Shown here: positions 1 to 8,078 of the stretch, one piece after another
Numbering within the stretch: the stretch's first letter is position 1
How the letters are laid out: each line of letters starts with the position of its first letter
From: Marinobacterium arenosum
Lineage (GTDB): Bacteria; Pseudomonadota; Gammaproteobacteria; Pseudomonadales; Balneatricaceae
Direction of reading: 5' to 3'
DNA: 36,069 bases
Assembly (NCBI RefSeq): GCF_019795155.1
Contig: NZ_JAILYN010000045.1
Span: 1 to 36,069 of the forward strand
Position numbers and translations under genes: made by a program
The notes under the pieces: generated by a model
Database searches by the model: none
The model's input: the letters and a program-made list of their open reading frames with translations, nothing else
What the model was told of the DNA's origin: nothing

Positions 1-38
1 GATTTGCCAAGATCGATAGCCAGTGTCTTAACTTGCAT
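1..38 (-). mobile_element. 5' end of a transposase gene, IS110-family-like (cut by window edge)
   Basis: Reading leftwards from an ATG at 38, the frame is open to the window edge and gives MQVKTLAIDLGKS. A purine-rich Shine-Dalgarno (GAGAGGGG) lies about 8 nt upstream. A short beta-strand ending in an early Asp (AIDLGKS) is how many IS110-family DEDD transposases begin, where the Asp is the first catalytic residue. Only 12 full codons are visible. Other enzymes of the actin/RNase H fold, such as ROK or FGGY kinases, also begin with a similar strand, so the family call is an inference. Confidence 0.5.
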
Positions 39-40
39 GA

Positions 41-111
41 GATGGACCCCTCTCTTTCGGTTTGGGTGACCTTCTCAGCGTAGGCGCGCTGAGAGGGAGG
101 GTGGGTCCATC
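41..111. repeat. Nested inverted repeats beside the transposase start
   Basis: GATGGACCC (41-49) is the exact reverse complement of GGGTCCATC (103-111). Inside it, CTCAGCG (74-80) pairs with CGCTGAG (87-93) across a 6-nt loop. The outer arm overlaps the leader of the transposase start, and the structure ends 7 bp before the stop codon of the neighbouring membrane-protein gene. It may be the terminal structure of an insertion sequence, a terminator, or both. There is no T-run typical of an intrinsic terminator. Confidence 0.5.
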
Positions 112-118
112 CCATTTC

Positions 119-814
119 CTACTGGGGAGGGTTGCTTGGTGCCGGCTGCTCCTCGCGCATCACGCAGTAGATCCGGAAACCGTACACGGTCAGCAGGGTA
201 TGCAGCAGGCCGAACAGGATGTTCAGTGGCAGCGCGGTCCAGAGGCTGTTGCCGAACAGCTGATCCAACAGCAGCTCCAGCAGGATCTCGCTGCCGCTGA
301 GAGCGACGAACAGTACCGCCAACCCCTTCAGCAACGTCCAGAAGTAGTCCTCGGTCTGCTGCCAGCTCTGGCGCAGCGACGCCATCGAGCCCTGGCGTTC
401 CAGCACGCAGATATAGTCGGCGAAGCCGAGCCGGATCAGCAGGAAGATGCCGGGCACGATAAACAACATGAAGCCGCCGAACGCCGCCAGACCGGTCAGC
501 ATGTAGACCAGCAGCAGCGAGCGCCAGCGGGTCAGCGCCCGGCCCAGCGCGTTCAGCGGGCTCAATGGCTGGTTGTCGACCACCGAGCCCAGATAGGCGA
601 TGGTGGCGCCCCAGTACAGTGGGATCAGCAGGAAGTTGGCGATCGCCATCGCCGCCAGCATCTGCTGTTGCTGCGGGCTGCCCGGTTCCATGTCGCTGGC
701 CGACAGGGTGCCGAACAGGTTGATCAGCAGCAGGAACGGCAGCTGGATACGGGCGATGACGTTCAGGTGGCCGCGGAAAAAGAACAGGCTTTGGCGTATG
801 TACTCGGTAATCAT
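119..814 (-). CDS. YciC-family (UPF0259-like) inner-membrane protein
   Basis: A polytopic membrane protein of 231 residues from ATG 814. An in-frame GTG at 820 would add two residues, and neither start has a good Shine-Dalgarno. It has about six hydrophobic segments, including IPLYWGATIAYLGSVVDNQP and a GGFMLFIVPGIFLLIRLGFAD stretch of the type typical of the family. E. coli YciC is about 247 residues, so the length fits. The function of the family is unknown; it is assumed to be an envelope protein. It lies 18 bp after rsmC and is probably co-transcribed with rsuA and rsmC. The C-terminus is polar and proline-rich and faces the IS-like edge. Confidence 0.7.
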   Translation of the reverse strand: MITEYIRQSLFFFRGHLNVIARIQLPFLLLINLFGTLSASDMEPGSPQQQQMLAAMAIANFLLIPLYWGATIAYLGSVVDNQPLSPLNALGRALTRWRSLLLVYMLTGLAAFGGFMLFIVPGIFLLIRLGFADYICVLERQGSMASLRQSWQQTEDYFWTLLKGLAVLFVALSGSEILLELLLDQLFGNSLWTALPLNILFGLLHTLLTVYGFRIYCVMREEQPAPSNPPQ

Positions 815-832
815 GGTCACAACGGTTCAGGG

Positions 833-1876
833 TTATCGAGGCTGGGACAGTCGAACCAGCTTGAAGTTTCCGCTATCCAGCAGGGTTTCGACCTGTCCGA
901 ACAGCGGTGCTGCCTTGCGCTCCAGCGGGATATGCTGGTTGACCACGAAGCAGGCGATACCGTGCCGGCTGAGGCGGTCGTGGGCGGCCTGCAGGAAACG
1001 GTCGGTCAGGTCGCCTTCGACGCTGAAGCCGGCGTGGAACGGCGGGTTGCAGAGGATCAGCTCGTAACGTCCGTCGATCCGGTCGGCACAGTCGGCGGCG
1101 ATCACCTCGCCGTCGATGGCGTAGCGCGCAAAATTCGCCTTGCAGCTGGTCAGCGCCGCGGCGTTGTTATCGGTGGCGGTGACCGGTGCGCCGAGCCGGC
1201 TGGCATGCAGGGCCAGGTAGCCGTAGCCGCAGCCTAGGTCCAAGATACGTTCGGGCGCGCCGGGCAGGGCTTCGAGAAACTGCGGCAGCTGTTCGATCAG
1301 CAGGGCGCTGCCCTTGTCGAGCTTGTTCCAGCCATACTGGCCCGGCTTGCTGCTGAAGCTGAACCGGTCGTCGGCCAGGCATTCGCGCAGCTGGCGGTAA
1401 TCCTGGTCGTCCAGTTCCGGGCCGGCCGGCTCGTCGGGCCGGGTCAGGGTCGCCAACCAGTAATCCTTGCTGGCCTTTTCGGCATCGCAGTCGCCGTGGA
1501 ACAGCTTGCCGGCCTTGTCGATATAGCTCTTGATCCCTTCGCCCTTGGCGCCGGCCAGCAGCAGCTGGCCACCGGGTTTCAGCAGCCGGTAGGCCTCATT
1601 GATAATGTGGTGAACGACCGGTTTCTCCTTGGATACCCGGTAGATCAGCCGGTCGATGCTGCCGTCTGCGATCCCGCTGAGGTCGAAATCGCTGAACTCA
1701 CTGCGCCAGCCGGCTTGCTGCAGTTGGTGGGCCAGGTCGAAGCGGTTGCTGATCGCCAGTACCGCCGGATTCACCGTCAGGCGGGCGCCAAGCAGGTTTT
1801 CGTCGGCGATCCACAGGCTGTTGCCATCGGTACGTTGCAGGGTGGGACGCAGCAGTTCGAAAGCCGGGTCGCTCAT
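833..1876 (-). CDS. rsmC: 16S rRNA (guanine1207-N2)-methyltransferase
   Basis: RsmC methylates G1207 of 16S rRNA in the 30S subunit using S-adenosylmethionine. The 347-residue product (E. coli about 343) has the expected two methyltransferase-like domains. The C-terminal catalytic domain shows SAM motif I ILDLGCGYGYLALHA (211-225) and the N2-guanine motif NPPF (277-280, in ILCNPPFHAGF). The N-terminal half is the degenerate domain, without NPPF. The frame is open well upstream, but the start is set at ATG 1876 because it overlaps the rsuA stop by one base (TGATG), a coupling junction, and gives the family length. Upstream codons in this frame only shadow rsuA. Confidence 0.9.
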   Translation of the reverse strand: MSDPAFELLRPTLQRTDGNSLWIADENLLGARLTVNPAVLAISNRFDLAHQLQQAGWRSEFSDFDLSGIADGSIDRLIYRVSKEKPVVHHIINEAYRLLKPGGQLLLAGAKGEGIKSYIDKAGKLFHGDCDAEKASKDYWLATLTRPDEPAGPELDDQDYRQLRECLADDRFSFSSKPGQYGWNKLDKGSALLIEQLPQFLEALPGAPERILDLGCGYGYLALHASRLGAPVTATDNNAAALTSCKANFARYAIDGEVIAADCADRIDGRYELILCNPPFHAGFSVEGDLTDRFLQAAHDRLSRHGIACFVVNQHIPLERKAAPLFGQVETLLDSGNFKLVRLSQPR

Positions 1877-2565
1877 CAGATTCCCTTCACCTCGTCCTCG
1901 GTCAGCAGGCGGTACTCGCCCGGTTCCAGCTCCTCGTCCAGGCTGATGGTGCCGATCTGCTCGCGGTGCAGGCGCTGTACATGGTTGCCGAGCGCGGCGA
2001 ACATCCGCTTCACCTGGTGGTAGCGGCCCTCCTGCAGGGTCAGCAGTGCTTCGTTCTCGGCAACGATCTCCAGCTCGGCCGGCAGCGTCGGCTTGTCCTC
2101 GCCGTTGAGCATCACCCCTTCGGCGAAACGCGCGACCGCCTCGGCCGGAATCGGATCGCTGGTCCAGACCCGGTAGCGTTTGCCGGTCTTGTGGCGCGGC
2201 GAGGTGACCCGGTGGGCCCACTTGCCGTCGTTGGTGATCAGCACCAGCCCGGTGGTGTCCACGTCGAGCCGGCCGCAGATATGCATCTCGTCGGCCCGCG
2301 GCAGGTCGATCAGGCTGAGTACCGTCGGATAGCTGCCGTCGCTGTTTGCGCAGACGAAGTCGACCGGCTTGTTCAGCATGAGATAGCGGGCGCCGGGCGC
2401 CTCCACCGGGAAGCCGTCCAGGTAGATGTCATCCTGCTCGCTGACCTTCAGGCCGGCGTTGCGCACCGGTTGCTCGTTGAGGGTGATCTTGCCGGCATGC
2501 AGCAGCCGGTGAATCTCCTTGCGGGACAGGCCGGTGCTGTGGGAGAGGTATTTATCGAGTCGCAT
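1876..2565 (-). CDS. rsuA: 16S rRNA pseudouridine(516) synthase
   Basis: RsuA converts U516 of 16S rRNA to pseudouridine. The product has 229 residues (E. coli 231), with an S4-like RNA-binding domain at 1-60 (MRLDKYLSHSTGLSRKE). The catalytic signature GRLDVDTTGLVLITND has its nucleophilic Asp at residue 101, and a conserved LQEGRYHQVKRMFAALG block lies near 175. It is first in the minus-strand operon rsuA-rsmC-yciC-like. Both enzymes modify the small-subunit rRNA, which supports co-expression. Separating RsuA from the closely related RluE/RluB group rests on overall similarity and length. Confidence 0.9.
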   Translation of the reverse strand: MRLDKYLSHSTGLSRKEIHRLLHAGKITLNEQPVRNAGLKVSEQDDIYLDGFPVEAPGARYLMLNKPVDFVCANSDGSYPTVLSLIDLPRADEMHICGRLDVDTTGLVLITNDGKWAHRVTSPRHKTGKRYRVWTSDPIPAEAVARFAEGVMLNGEDKPTLPAELEIVAENEALLTLQEGRYHQVKRMFAALGNHVQRLHREQIGTISLDEELEPGEYRLLTEDEVKGI

Positions 2566-2631
2566 GGCATCCTGACTGTTCTGGTCCGCCGGCGTGACTC
2601 GCCGGATGGCCTAGGCTTAGTGTAACGAGCC

Positions 2632-2637
2632 ATTATA
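2632..2637 (-). promoter_or_regulatory. Candidate -10 element for the rsuA operon
   Basis: TATAAT on the minus strand, 67 bp upstream of the rsuA ATG. No convincing -35 hexamer is seen 16-18 bp further upstream, so only the -10 is supported. It lies in the divergent gap shared with the PTPS-like gene. Confidence 0.4.
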
Positions 2638-2732
2638 CCCGAATGAAGACGCGAACGGTTTGCGTTAATATAGCCGCCGCACCGCCAGCCCGGCTGGTGT
2701 CATCCCTAACCCGATTGGACAGTAGCCAACCC

Positions 2733-3569
2733 GTGAAACTCTTTGTCGAAAACCTGACCAACGTTGATTTCTCCTACCTCCATCCGCAGCGCGGCCTGCT
2801 GGGCGAGTCCTGGCTGGTACAGCTTGAGCTGGACGGCAGTCTTAACGAGGAGGGGATGATCTGTGACTTCGGCATCGTCAAGAAACGGGTCAAGCAGTGG
2901 TTCGATACCACGATCGACCATGCCCTGGTGGTGCCGACCGGCATGCCGCGGCTGAGCATCCAGCAGGCCGACGGCTACACCCGGGTGGACTGGCTTTACG
3001 CCGACGGTCTGCCGTTCCACTGCCGCGCGCCTGAGCAGGCGATCGCCCTGGTTGGCGTGCCGGAGATCAACGAACATACTCTGGCCAGTTGGTGCCGCGA
3101 ACAGCTGCTGGCACTGTTCCCCGAACAGGTGAAGGGGCTGTCGCTGAGTTTCGTGCCGGAGCGGATCGACGGTGCTTTCTACCACTACAGCCATGGCCTG
3201 GAGAAGCACGACGGCAACTGCCAACGGATTGCCCACGGCCACCGTTCGAAGATCGAGATCTACCTGGACGACCAGCGCGACGAGGCGCTGGAGGCCCGGT
3301 GGGCGGACACTCTGCGTGATATCTATATCGGCACCGAAGCGCACCTGGACGGCGATATCGGCGAACTGCACCACTACGCCTACCGGGCGCCGCAGGGCGA
3401 GTTCGAACTGAGCCTGCCGGCCCGTTGCTGCTACCTGATGGATACTGAAACCACCGTCGAACTGATCGCCAGTCACCTGGCCGGGCGGATCAAGCAGCAG
3501 CACCCTGACGCCCAGGTGCTGGTACGGGCATTCGAAGGGGTCGGCAAGGGCGCCATTGCGACGGCATAA
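2733..3569 (+). CDS. Two-domain 6-pyruvoyl-tetrahydropterin synthase / QueD-like protein
   Basis: 278 residues from GTG 2733. The frame is open to ATG 2643, but the extra residues look unrelated to the family, while MKLFVENLTN fits a family start. It appears to hold two T-fold (PTPS) domains. The N-terminal half has GMICDFGIVK (41-50) and the IDH motif (D62, H63), but in place of the zinc histidines it has GLLGESWLVQLEL. The C-terminal half has FYHYSHGLEKHDGNC (H151, H154, C163) and IAHGHRSKIEIYL (H168, H170), and ends with a glutamate in VRAFEGVGKG, but lacks the DFG element. QueD (about 120 residues) makes carboxytetrahydropterin for queuosine and 7-deazaguanines. Whether this long form does the same is unknown. 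Confidence 0.75.
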   Translation: MKLFVENLTNVDFSYLHPQRGLLGESWLVQLELDGSLNEEGMICDFGIVKKRVKQWFDTTIDHALVVPTGMPRLSIQQADGYTRVDWLYADGLPFHCRAPEQAIALVGVPEINEHTLASWCREQLLALFPEQVKGLSLSFVPERIDGAFYHYSHGLEKHDGNCQRIAHGHRSKIEIYLDDQRDEALEARWADTLRDIYIGTEAHLDGDIGELHHYAYRAPQGEFELSLPARCCYLMDTETTVELIASHLAGRIKQQHPDAQVLVRAFEGVGKGAIATA

Positions 3570-3624
3570 GCGGTGTCGGGCCAGGCCCACCATAACCTGC
3601 TTGCATAACCGGTAGTGCAGCCAT

Positions 3625-3655
3625 AAAAAAACCGCAGCGAAAGCTGCGGTTTTTT
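3625..3655. terminator. Bidirectional intrinsic terminator
   Basis: A seven-A run, CCGCAGC (3632-3638), a GAAA tetraloop, GCTGCGG (3643-3649) and a six-T run. It works on both strands and separates the convergent PTPS-like gene from the thiolase gene. Confidence 0.95.
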
Positions 3656-3678
3656 GTTTCGGCTGTCCGAGTCGACGC

Positions 3679-4860
3679 TTAGTCGCGCTCGATCGCCAGC
3701 GCGGTACCCATGCCGCCGCCGATGCACAGCGTGGCCAGGCCTTTCTTGGCGTCACGCTTGATCATCTCGTGAATCAGGGTCACCAGGACACGGCAGCCGG
3801 AGGCGCCGATCGGGTGGCCCAGCGCGATTGCGCCGCCGTTGACGTTGACGATATCGGTGTTCCAGCCCAGTTCCTTGTTGACCGACATCGCCTGGGCGGC
3901 GAAGGCTTCGTTGGCTTCGACCAGCTCCAGCTCGTCGATCGACCAGCCGGCTTTCTGCAGCGCCTTGGTGGTGGCGCAGATCGGGCCGGTGCCCATGATC
4001 GCCGGATCGACACCGGCAGAGGCGTAACCCTTGATGCGGGCCAGCGGCGTCAGGCCCAGCTCGGCGGCTTTCTCGGCGGAGCAGAGGATCACCGCGGCGG
4101 CGCCGTCGTTGAGGGTGGAAGCGTTACCGGCGGTGACGGTGCCGTCCTTCTTGAACGCCGGGCGCAATTTGCCGAGCGCCTCGGCGGTCACGCCGAAGCG
4201 CGGCTGTTCGTCGGTGTCGAACACGATCGGGTCACCCTTGCGCTGCGGGATGCTGACCGGGATGATCTCATCCTGGAAGCGACCGGAGGTCACCGCGGCT
4301 TCGGCCTTGTTCTGGGACGCGGCAGCGAAGGCGTCCTGTTCCTCGCGGCTGAAGCCGTACTTGTCGACGATATTCTCGGTGGTGATACCCATGTGGTAGT
4401 CGTTGAACGCGTCCCACAGGCCGTCCTTGATCATGGTGTCGACCATCTTCCAGTCGCCCATGCGGGCGCCGTTACGGGAGTTCGGCAGCACGTGCGGCGA
4501 CAGGCTCATGTTCTCCTGGCCGCCGGCGACGACAACGTCGGCGTCGCCGCAGCGGATCGCCTGGGTCGCCAACTGCAGTGCCTTCAGGCCGGAGCCGCAC
4601 ACCTTGTTGATGGTCATCGCCGGAACTTCCTGCGGGATGCCGGCGTGGATCATCGCCTGGCGAGCCGGGTTCTGGCCGGTACCGGCGGTCAGCACCTGGC
4701 CGAGGATCACCTCGTCGACCTGGGCCGGGTCCAGCGAAACCTTTTCCAGCAGGGACTTGATTACCGTCGCACCCAGGTCGGAAGCCTGGATGGAGGACAG
4801 GGAGCCGTTAAATGCGCCGATAGCGGTACGACCGGCTGCGACAATTACGACATCACGCAT
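3679..4860 (-). CDS. Acetyl-CoA C-acetyltransferase (thiolase II)
   Basis: A biosynthetic-type thiolase that condenses two acetyl-CoA to acetoacetyl-CoA and runs reversibly. The 393 residues match PhaA/AtoB. The catalytic set is present: Cys88 in [21 protein letters not shown], His349 in GHPIGASG and Cys379 in CIGGGMG. The start is ATG 4860 because AGAGGC sits 6 nt upstream; a longer frame from 4878 begins with an atypical extension. The gene is monocistronic, with its own sigma-70-type promoter and a terminator after it. No phaB, phaC or CoA-transferase gene adjoins, so whether it serves polyhydroxybutyrate synthesis, acetoacetate degradation or both is not decided. The symbols phaA and atoB are therefore withheld. 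Confidence 0.92.
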   Translation of the reverse strand: MRDVVIVAAGRTAIGAFNGSLSSIQASDLGATVIKSLLEKVSLDPAQVDEVILGQVLTAGTGQNPARQAMIHAGIPQEVPAMTINKVCGSGLKALQLATQAIRCGDADVVVAGGQENMSLSPHVLPNSRNGARMGDWKMVDTMIKDGLWDAFNDYHMGITTENIVDKYGFSREEQDAFAAASQNKAEAAVTSGRFQDEIIPVSIPQRKGDPIVFDTDEQPRFGVTAEALGKLRPAFKKDGTVTAGNASTLNDGAAAVILCSAEKAAELGLTPLARIKGYASAGVDPAIMGTGPICATTKALQKAGWSIDELELVEANEAFAAQAMSVNKELGWNTDIVNVNGGAIALGHPIGASGCRVLVTLIHEMIKRDAKKGLATLCIGGGMGTALAIERD

Positions 4861-4971
4861 GTTGAGCCTCTTTTCCATTTGTCGGATTGATTCATGGGCA
4901 GTTTACGACGGTCAGATGAACGTGCGGTTGCAGAGCCTCTCTGGTACGGCGCCTGCGTGCCCGGTATTGTT

Positions 4972-5000
4972 GTTATATTGCGGTGCAGCAAAAATGTCAG
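4972..5000 (-). promoter_or_regulatory. Sigma-70 promoter of the thiolase gene with a palindrome in its spacer
   Basis: On the minus strand, CTGACA (5000-4995), a 17-bp spacer, then TATAAC (4977-4972), about 112 bp before the thiolase ATG. The spacer holds TTGC-N6-GCAA (4991-4978), a dyad placed where a repressor would block RNA polymerase. Its GC/TGCA-rich core recalls sites described for PhaR-type regulators of polyhydroxyalkanoate genes, but that link is inference. Confidence 0.6.
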
Positions 5001-5168
5001 TCTGCGGACCGGCCACGCCCTTGTCAAGCAGGTGACGGCTCTGTGTCAGCCGGCGGACCAACTCAGCTAGGTTAGCAGCGCTATCTGAAAGGGGCCAGCA
5101 CGACCAATGGTGTAACCATCGTTGTCGGATGAAAGCGGCGGCGGGGCGGTGGGAAGGGCGGAGCAGTG

Positions 5169-5190
5169 CAGGGAGACCGGGGTCTCCCTG
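5169..5190. terminator. Hairpin after panC
   Basis: CAGGGAGACC (5169-5178) and GGTCTCCCTG (5181-5190) form a perfect stem starting 17 bp beyond the panC stop codon. No U-run follows on the minus strand, so if it ends transcription it is not a classical intrinsic terminator. The remainder of the 346-bp gap 4861-5206 shows only the thiolase promoter and a small ATGGT-GTA-ACCAT dyad, with no gene. Confidence 0.5.
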
Positions 5191-5206
5191 AGGTGTCGGT
5201 TGTCGC

Positions 5207-6055
5207 TCAGAGATCGATAACGATATTGTCGATCAGCCGGGCGCGGCCCAGGTAGGCGGCGGCCAGGATAACCAGCTGGTCATCGCCGGCGTTGGCTGCA
5301 TGCAGGTCCTGGCGGCGGCAGACGCTGAAATAATCGCGCTTGAAACCAACCGCTTCCAGCTGCTGCTGAGCCTTTTCCTGTACCGCTGCGAAGTCGCGTT
5401 GGCCGGCTTCGATCGCCGCTTTGGCATCCTGCAGGGCCTGCTGCAGCGCCGGGGCGACCTCCATCTCTTCGGCGGTCAGGTAGCCATTGCGGGAGCTCAG
5501 TGCCAGGCCGCGTTCGTCGCGGGCGATCGGCGCGCCCTGGATCTCCACCGGCAGGAACAGGTCCTCGGTCATCCGGCGGATCACCAGCAGCTGCTGGAAA
5601 TCCTTCTCGCCGAACACCGCCAGGTCGGGCCGGACGATGCCGAACAGCTTGCAGACCACGGTAGTGACGCCGCGAAAGTGGCCCGGTCGGCTGGCGCCGC
5701 AGTACATGTTGGAGATCTCCGGCACCTCGACCTCGGTCTGGTGCTCGCGGCCGTTGGGGTACATCTCCTCATCGCTGGGCGCGAACAGGTAGTGGCAGCC
5801 GGCTTCAATCAGCTGTTGCTTGTCTTCGGCCAGGGTGCGCGGGTATTTCTCCAGGTCTTCGCCGGCGCCGAACTGCAGCGGGTTGACGAAGATCGAGGCG
5901 ACTACGATATCGGCGTTGGCGGCCGCCTGGCGGACCAGCTGCAGGTGCCCTTCGTGCAGGTTGCCCATGGTCGGCACCAGGCCGATCCGTTTGCCGGCGG
6001 CGCGCTCCTGTTGCAACGTCTCACGCAGTTCTGCAATGGTGTGGAAGGTTTTCAT
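5207..6055 (-). CDS. panC: Pantoate--beta-alanine ligase (pantothenate synthetase)
   Basis: PanC joins pantoate and beta-alanine with ATP to make pantothenate, the coenzyme A precursor. The 282 residues match E. coli (283). The nucleotidyl-transferase motif [10 protein letters not shown] (HxGH type) is near residue 30, followed by [20 protein letters not shown] and, near residue 150, GEKDFQQL. The start is ATG 6055; an in-frame TTG at 6067 adds four residues without a better ribosome-binding site. It follows folK on the same strand, but panB, which commonly sits between or beside them, is not here, so pantoate must come from a panB gene elsewhere. Confidence 0.95.
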   Translation of the reverse strand: MKTFHTIAELRETLQQERAAGKRIGLVPTMGNLHEGHLQLVRQAAANADIVVASIFVNPLQFGAGEDLEKYPRTLAEDKQQLIEAGCHYLFAPSDEEMYPNGREHQTEVEVPEISNMYCGASRPGHFRGVTTVVCKLFGIVRPDLAVFGEKDFQQLLVIRRMTEDLFLPVEIQGAPIARDERGLALSSRNGYLTAEEMEVAPALQQALQDAKAAIEAGQRDFAAVQEKAQQQLEAVGFKRDYFSVCRRQDLHAANAGDDQLVILAAAYLGRARLIDNIVIDL

Positions 6056-6091
6056 GATGCTATCCAATCAGGGCTGAAGCAGCCGCGTTAG

Positions 6092-6129
6092 CGGCCCTGC
6101 CGGCCCGTTCAGGGCGCGCGGCAGGGCCG
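6092..6129. repeat. Long GC-rich hairpin between folK and panC
   Basis: CGGCCCTGCCG (6092-6102) is perfectly complementary to CGGCAGGGCCG (6119-6129). Inside the loop GCCC (6103-6106) pairs with GGGC (6112-6115), giving a nearly continuous stem. No T-run adjoins it on the minus strand. It lies in the 93-bp gap ahead of panC, where it could attenuate or stabilise the transcript, or mark a deletion or REP-type remnant. Confidence 0.7.
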
Positions 6130-6148
6130 TTCAAAAACTGGCGCGGGA

Positions 6149-6631
6149 TTATACCGGTATCTGCTGCAAGGTGCCCATAGGGCATTGGGCTAATAGCCGT
6201 TGCAGATCGCTGCCGTCCGGCAGCCGCAGTTGCGGAGCGATCTCGGCCAGCGGCCAGAGTACGAAGCTGCGCTCCTTCATGAAGGCGTGTGGCACTGTCA
6301 GCCGTTCGCTGGCGATGATCTGATCGCCGTACAGCAGCAGGTCGAGGTCCAGGGTGCGTGGCCCCCAGTGGATCTTGCGCACCCGCTGGTGGGCCTGTTC
6401 GATCGCCTGCAGCTGGTCGAGCAGGGCGTACGGCTCCAGTGCACTGTCCAGGCAGGCGACCGCGTTGATGTAGTCCGGCTGACCCGGCGGGCCGACCGGA
6501 TCAGAACGGTACAGGCTGGAGGCGGTAACCAATTGGCTCTGTGGAATCTGTTCGAGTTCCTGCAGGGCGCGGCTGACCTGCCCGCGCGGATCTTCCAGGT
6601 TACTGCCCAAGCCGATATAGCAGCGGATCAT
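6149..6631 (-). CDS. folK: 2-amino-4-hydroxy-6-hydroxymethyldihydropteridine pyrophosphokinase
   Basis: HPPK transfers pyrophosphate from ATP to the hydroxymethyl-dihydropterin in folate synthesis. The product has 160 residues (E. coli 159). It begins MIRCYIGLGSNLEDP, the family N-terminus, and has the HPPK signature WGPRTLDLDLLLYG near residue 92-105, whose two aspartates bind magnesium. ATG 6631 is chosen over a longer open frame because AGGA precedes it by about 7 nt and it starts one base after the pcnB stop (TGACATG), a tight operon junction with pcnB. Confidence 0.95.
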   Translation of the reverse strand: MIRCYIGLGSNLEDPRGQVSRALQELEQIPQSQLVTASSLYRSDPVGPPGQPDYINAVACLDSALEPYALLDQLQAIEQAHQRVRKIHWGPRTLDLDLLLYGDQIIASERLTVPHAFMKERSFVLWPLAEIAPQLRLPDGSDLQRLLAQCPMGTLQQIPV

Positions 6632-6632
6632 G

Positions 6633-8078
6633 TCAGTCCTGCTGTTCCGGGTTTGACTGGCTGCCGCTGTTGCTGCGCTTGCGGGACGGCCGCCGGCGAC
6701 GGCGCGGCTTACGCTTGGGCTCGTCATCATCGGTGTGCTGTTGCAGGCTGTCGCGGTCGACCGAGTTGGCGTTCTGGAAATCGGTCCACCACTGGCTCAG
6801 GCCGCCAAGATCCTCGCCGCTGTTTTCACGCAGCAGCAACAGGTCGTAGGCGGCGCGGAAACGCGGGTGTTCCATCAGCCGTTCGGCGCGGTTGCCCTGG
6901 CGGCGCGGCAGGCGCAGTTGCAGCTCCCAGATTTCGCGGATCGGTGTGGAGAAGCGGCGCGGAATGGCGGTGGAGCGAACCTGCTGGCCAATCACCTCGT
7001 TGGCGGCTTCGTGCAGCGCCTGCAGTGGCGGCATTCGGTTCTGCTTCAACAGTTGATCCATCCGCTGCTGCATCGGGTACCAGAGCAGTGCGGCATAGAG
7101 GAATGCCGGGGTGACGCTCTTGCGCTGGCGGATGCGACGGTCGGTATTGCGCAGCGCGTTCAGCAGCAGCTCTTCGACCGGGTAGTTGCCGGGGTTGCGA
7201 ATCGAAGCGGCGGCCTGCGGGAACAGCTGGCCGAACAGGTTGTGCTGCTGCATCAGCCGGTAGACCCGTTCGGCGTGGCCGGACTGGAACAGTTTCAGTG
7301 ATTCGTCGAACAACCGGGCCGGAGCGATGTCGCGCAGTAGCGGGGCCAGTTCATCGATAGGTGCGGCGGTGGCCGGCTCGATATCGAACTCCAGCTTGGC
7401 GGCGAAGCGTACCGCCCGCAGCATCCGCACCGGATCTTCGCGATAGCGCTCCTCCGGATCACCGATCATGCGGATCACCTTATCCTTGATGTCCTGGTAG
7501 CCGTTGGCGAAGTCGACCACGCTGTGGTTGGCCAGGTCGTAGTAGAGCGCGTTGACGGTGAAGTCGCGTCGCAGCGCATCCTCTTCCAGCGTACCGTAGA
7601 CGTTATCGCGCAGGATCAAGCCGCTTTCGGACTGGCGGCCGTGATCGCCGCCCTCGTTGGCCGGATGAGTATCGTGACCGGCTCGGAAGGTGGCCACTTC
7701 AATGACCTCGCGGCCAAAGCGGACATGCAGCAGCTTGAAGCGGCGGCCGATCAGTCGCGATCGGCGGAACAGTTCATGGGCCATCTCCGGGTGGGCACCG
7801 GTAGCGACGTCGAAATCCTTCGGTCGCTGGCCGGTCAATAGGTCGCGGATACAGCCGCCCACCAGATAGGCTTCATGACCATCATCGAGCAGTCGGTAGA
7901 CGACCTTGTTGGCGTTCTCATCCAGCCGGCGACGGTCAATACCGTGCTCCGCTTCCGGGATGACCACCTTGCCGTGCGGGCGTGTTTCGCCGCCGAAGGC
8001 TTGGTCGGCGCTCTGTCCGTCGGTAAGCGGAGCCTTGCGCTTGAAGAACCGTCCAGCGATGTTCGAAAGGAATTTCAT
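6633..8078 (-). CDS. pcnB: Polynucleotide adenylyltransferase, poly(A) polymerase I
   Basis: PcnB adds 3' poly(A) tails that promote RNA decay and affects the copy number of some plasmids. The product has 481 residues. The nucleotidyltransferase domain shows YLVGGCIRDLLTG (71-83) and KDFDVAT (87-93) with catalytic aspartates, then RRDFTVNALYYD. The C-terminus is strongly basic (KRKPRRRRRPSRKRS), as in PAP I rather than in CCA-adding enzymes. ATG 8078 has no Shine-Dalgarno; the 5' flank instead carries TTAACAACAG, which resembles an Hfq/Crc A-rich target. It lies downstream of the crcZ-like RNA, and a TATACT-type -10 near 8145 suggests it also has its own promoter. Confidence 0.93.
   Translation of the reverse strand: MKFLSNIAGRFFKRKAPLTDGQSADQAFGGETRPHGKVVIPEAEHGIDRRRLDENANKVVYRLLDDGHEAYLVGGCIRDLLTGQRPKDFDVATGAHPEMAHELFRRSRLIGRRFKLLHVRFGREVIEVATFRAGHDTHPANEGGDHGRQSESGLILRDNVYGTLEEDALRRDFTVNALYYDLANHSVVDFANGYQDIKDKVIRMIGDPEERYREDPVRMLRAVRFAAKLEFDIEPATAAPIDELAPLLRDIAPARLFDESLKLFQSGHAERVYRLMQQHNLFGQLFPQAAASIRNPGNYPVEELLLNALRNTDRRIRQRKSVTPAFLYAALLWYPMQQRMDQLLKQNRMPPLQALHEAANEVIGQQVRSTAIPRRFSTPIREIWELQLRLPRRQGNRAERLMEHPRFRAAYDLLLLRENSGEDLGGLSQWWTDFQNANSVDRDSLQQHTDDDEPKRKPRRRRRPSRKRSNSGSQSNPEQQD

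Noticed and set aside
2643-2732. ATG 2643 as the start of the PTPS-like gene
   Set aside because: The 30 extra residues do not resemble the family, and the GTG at 2733 gives a typical N-terminus.
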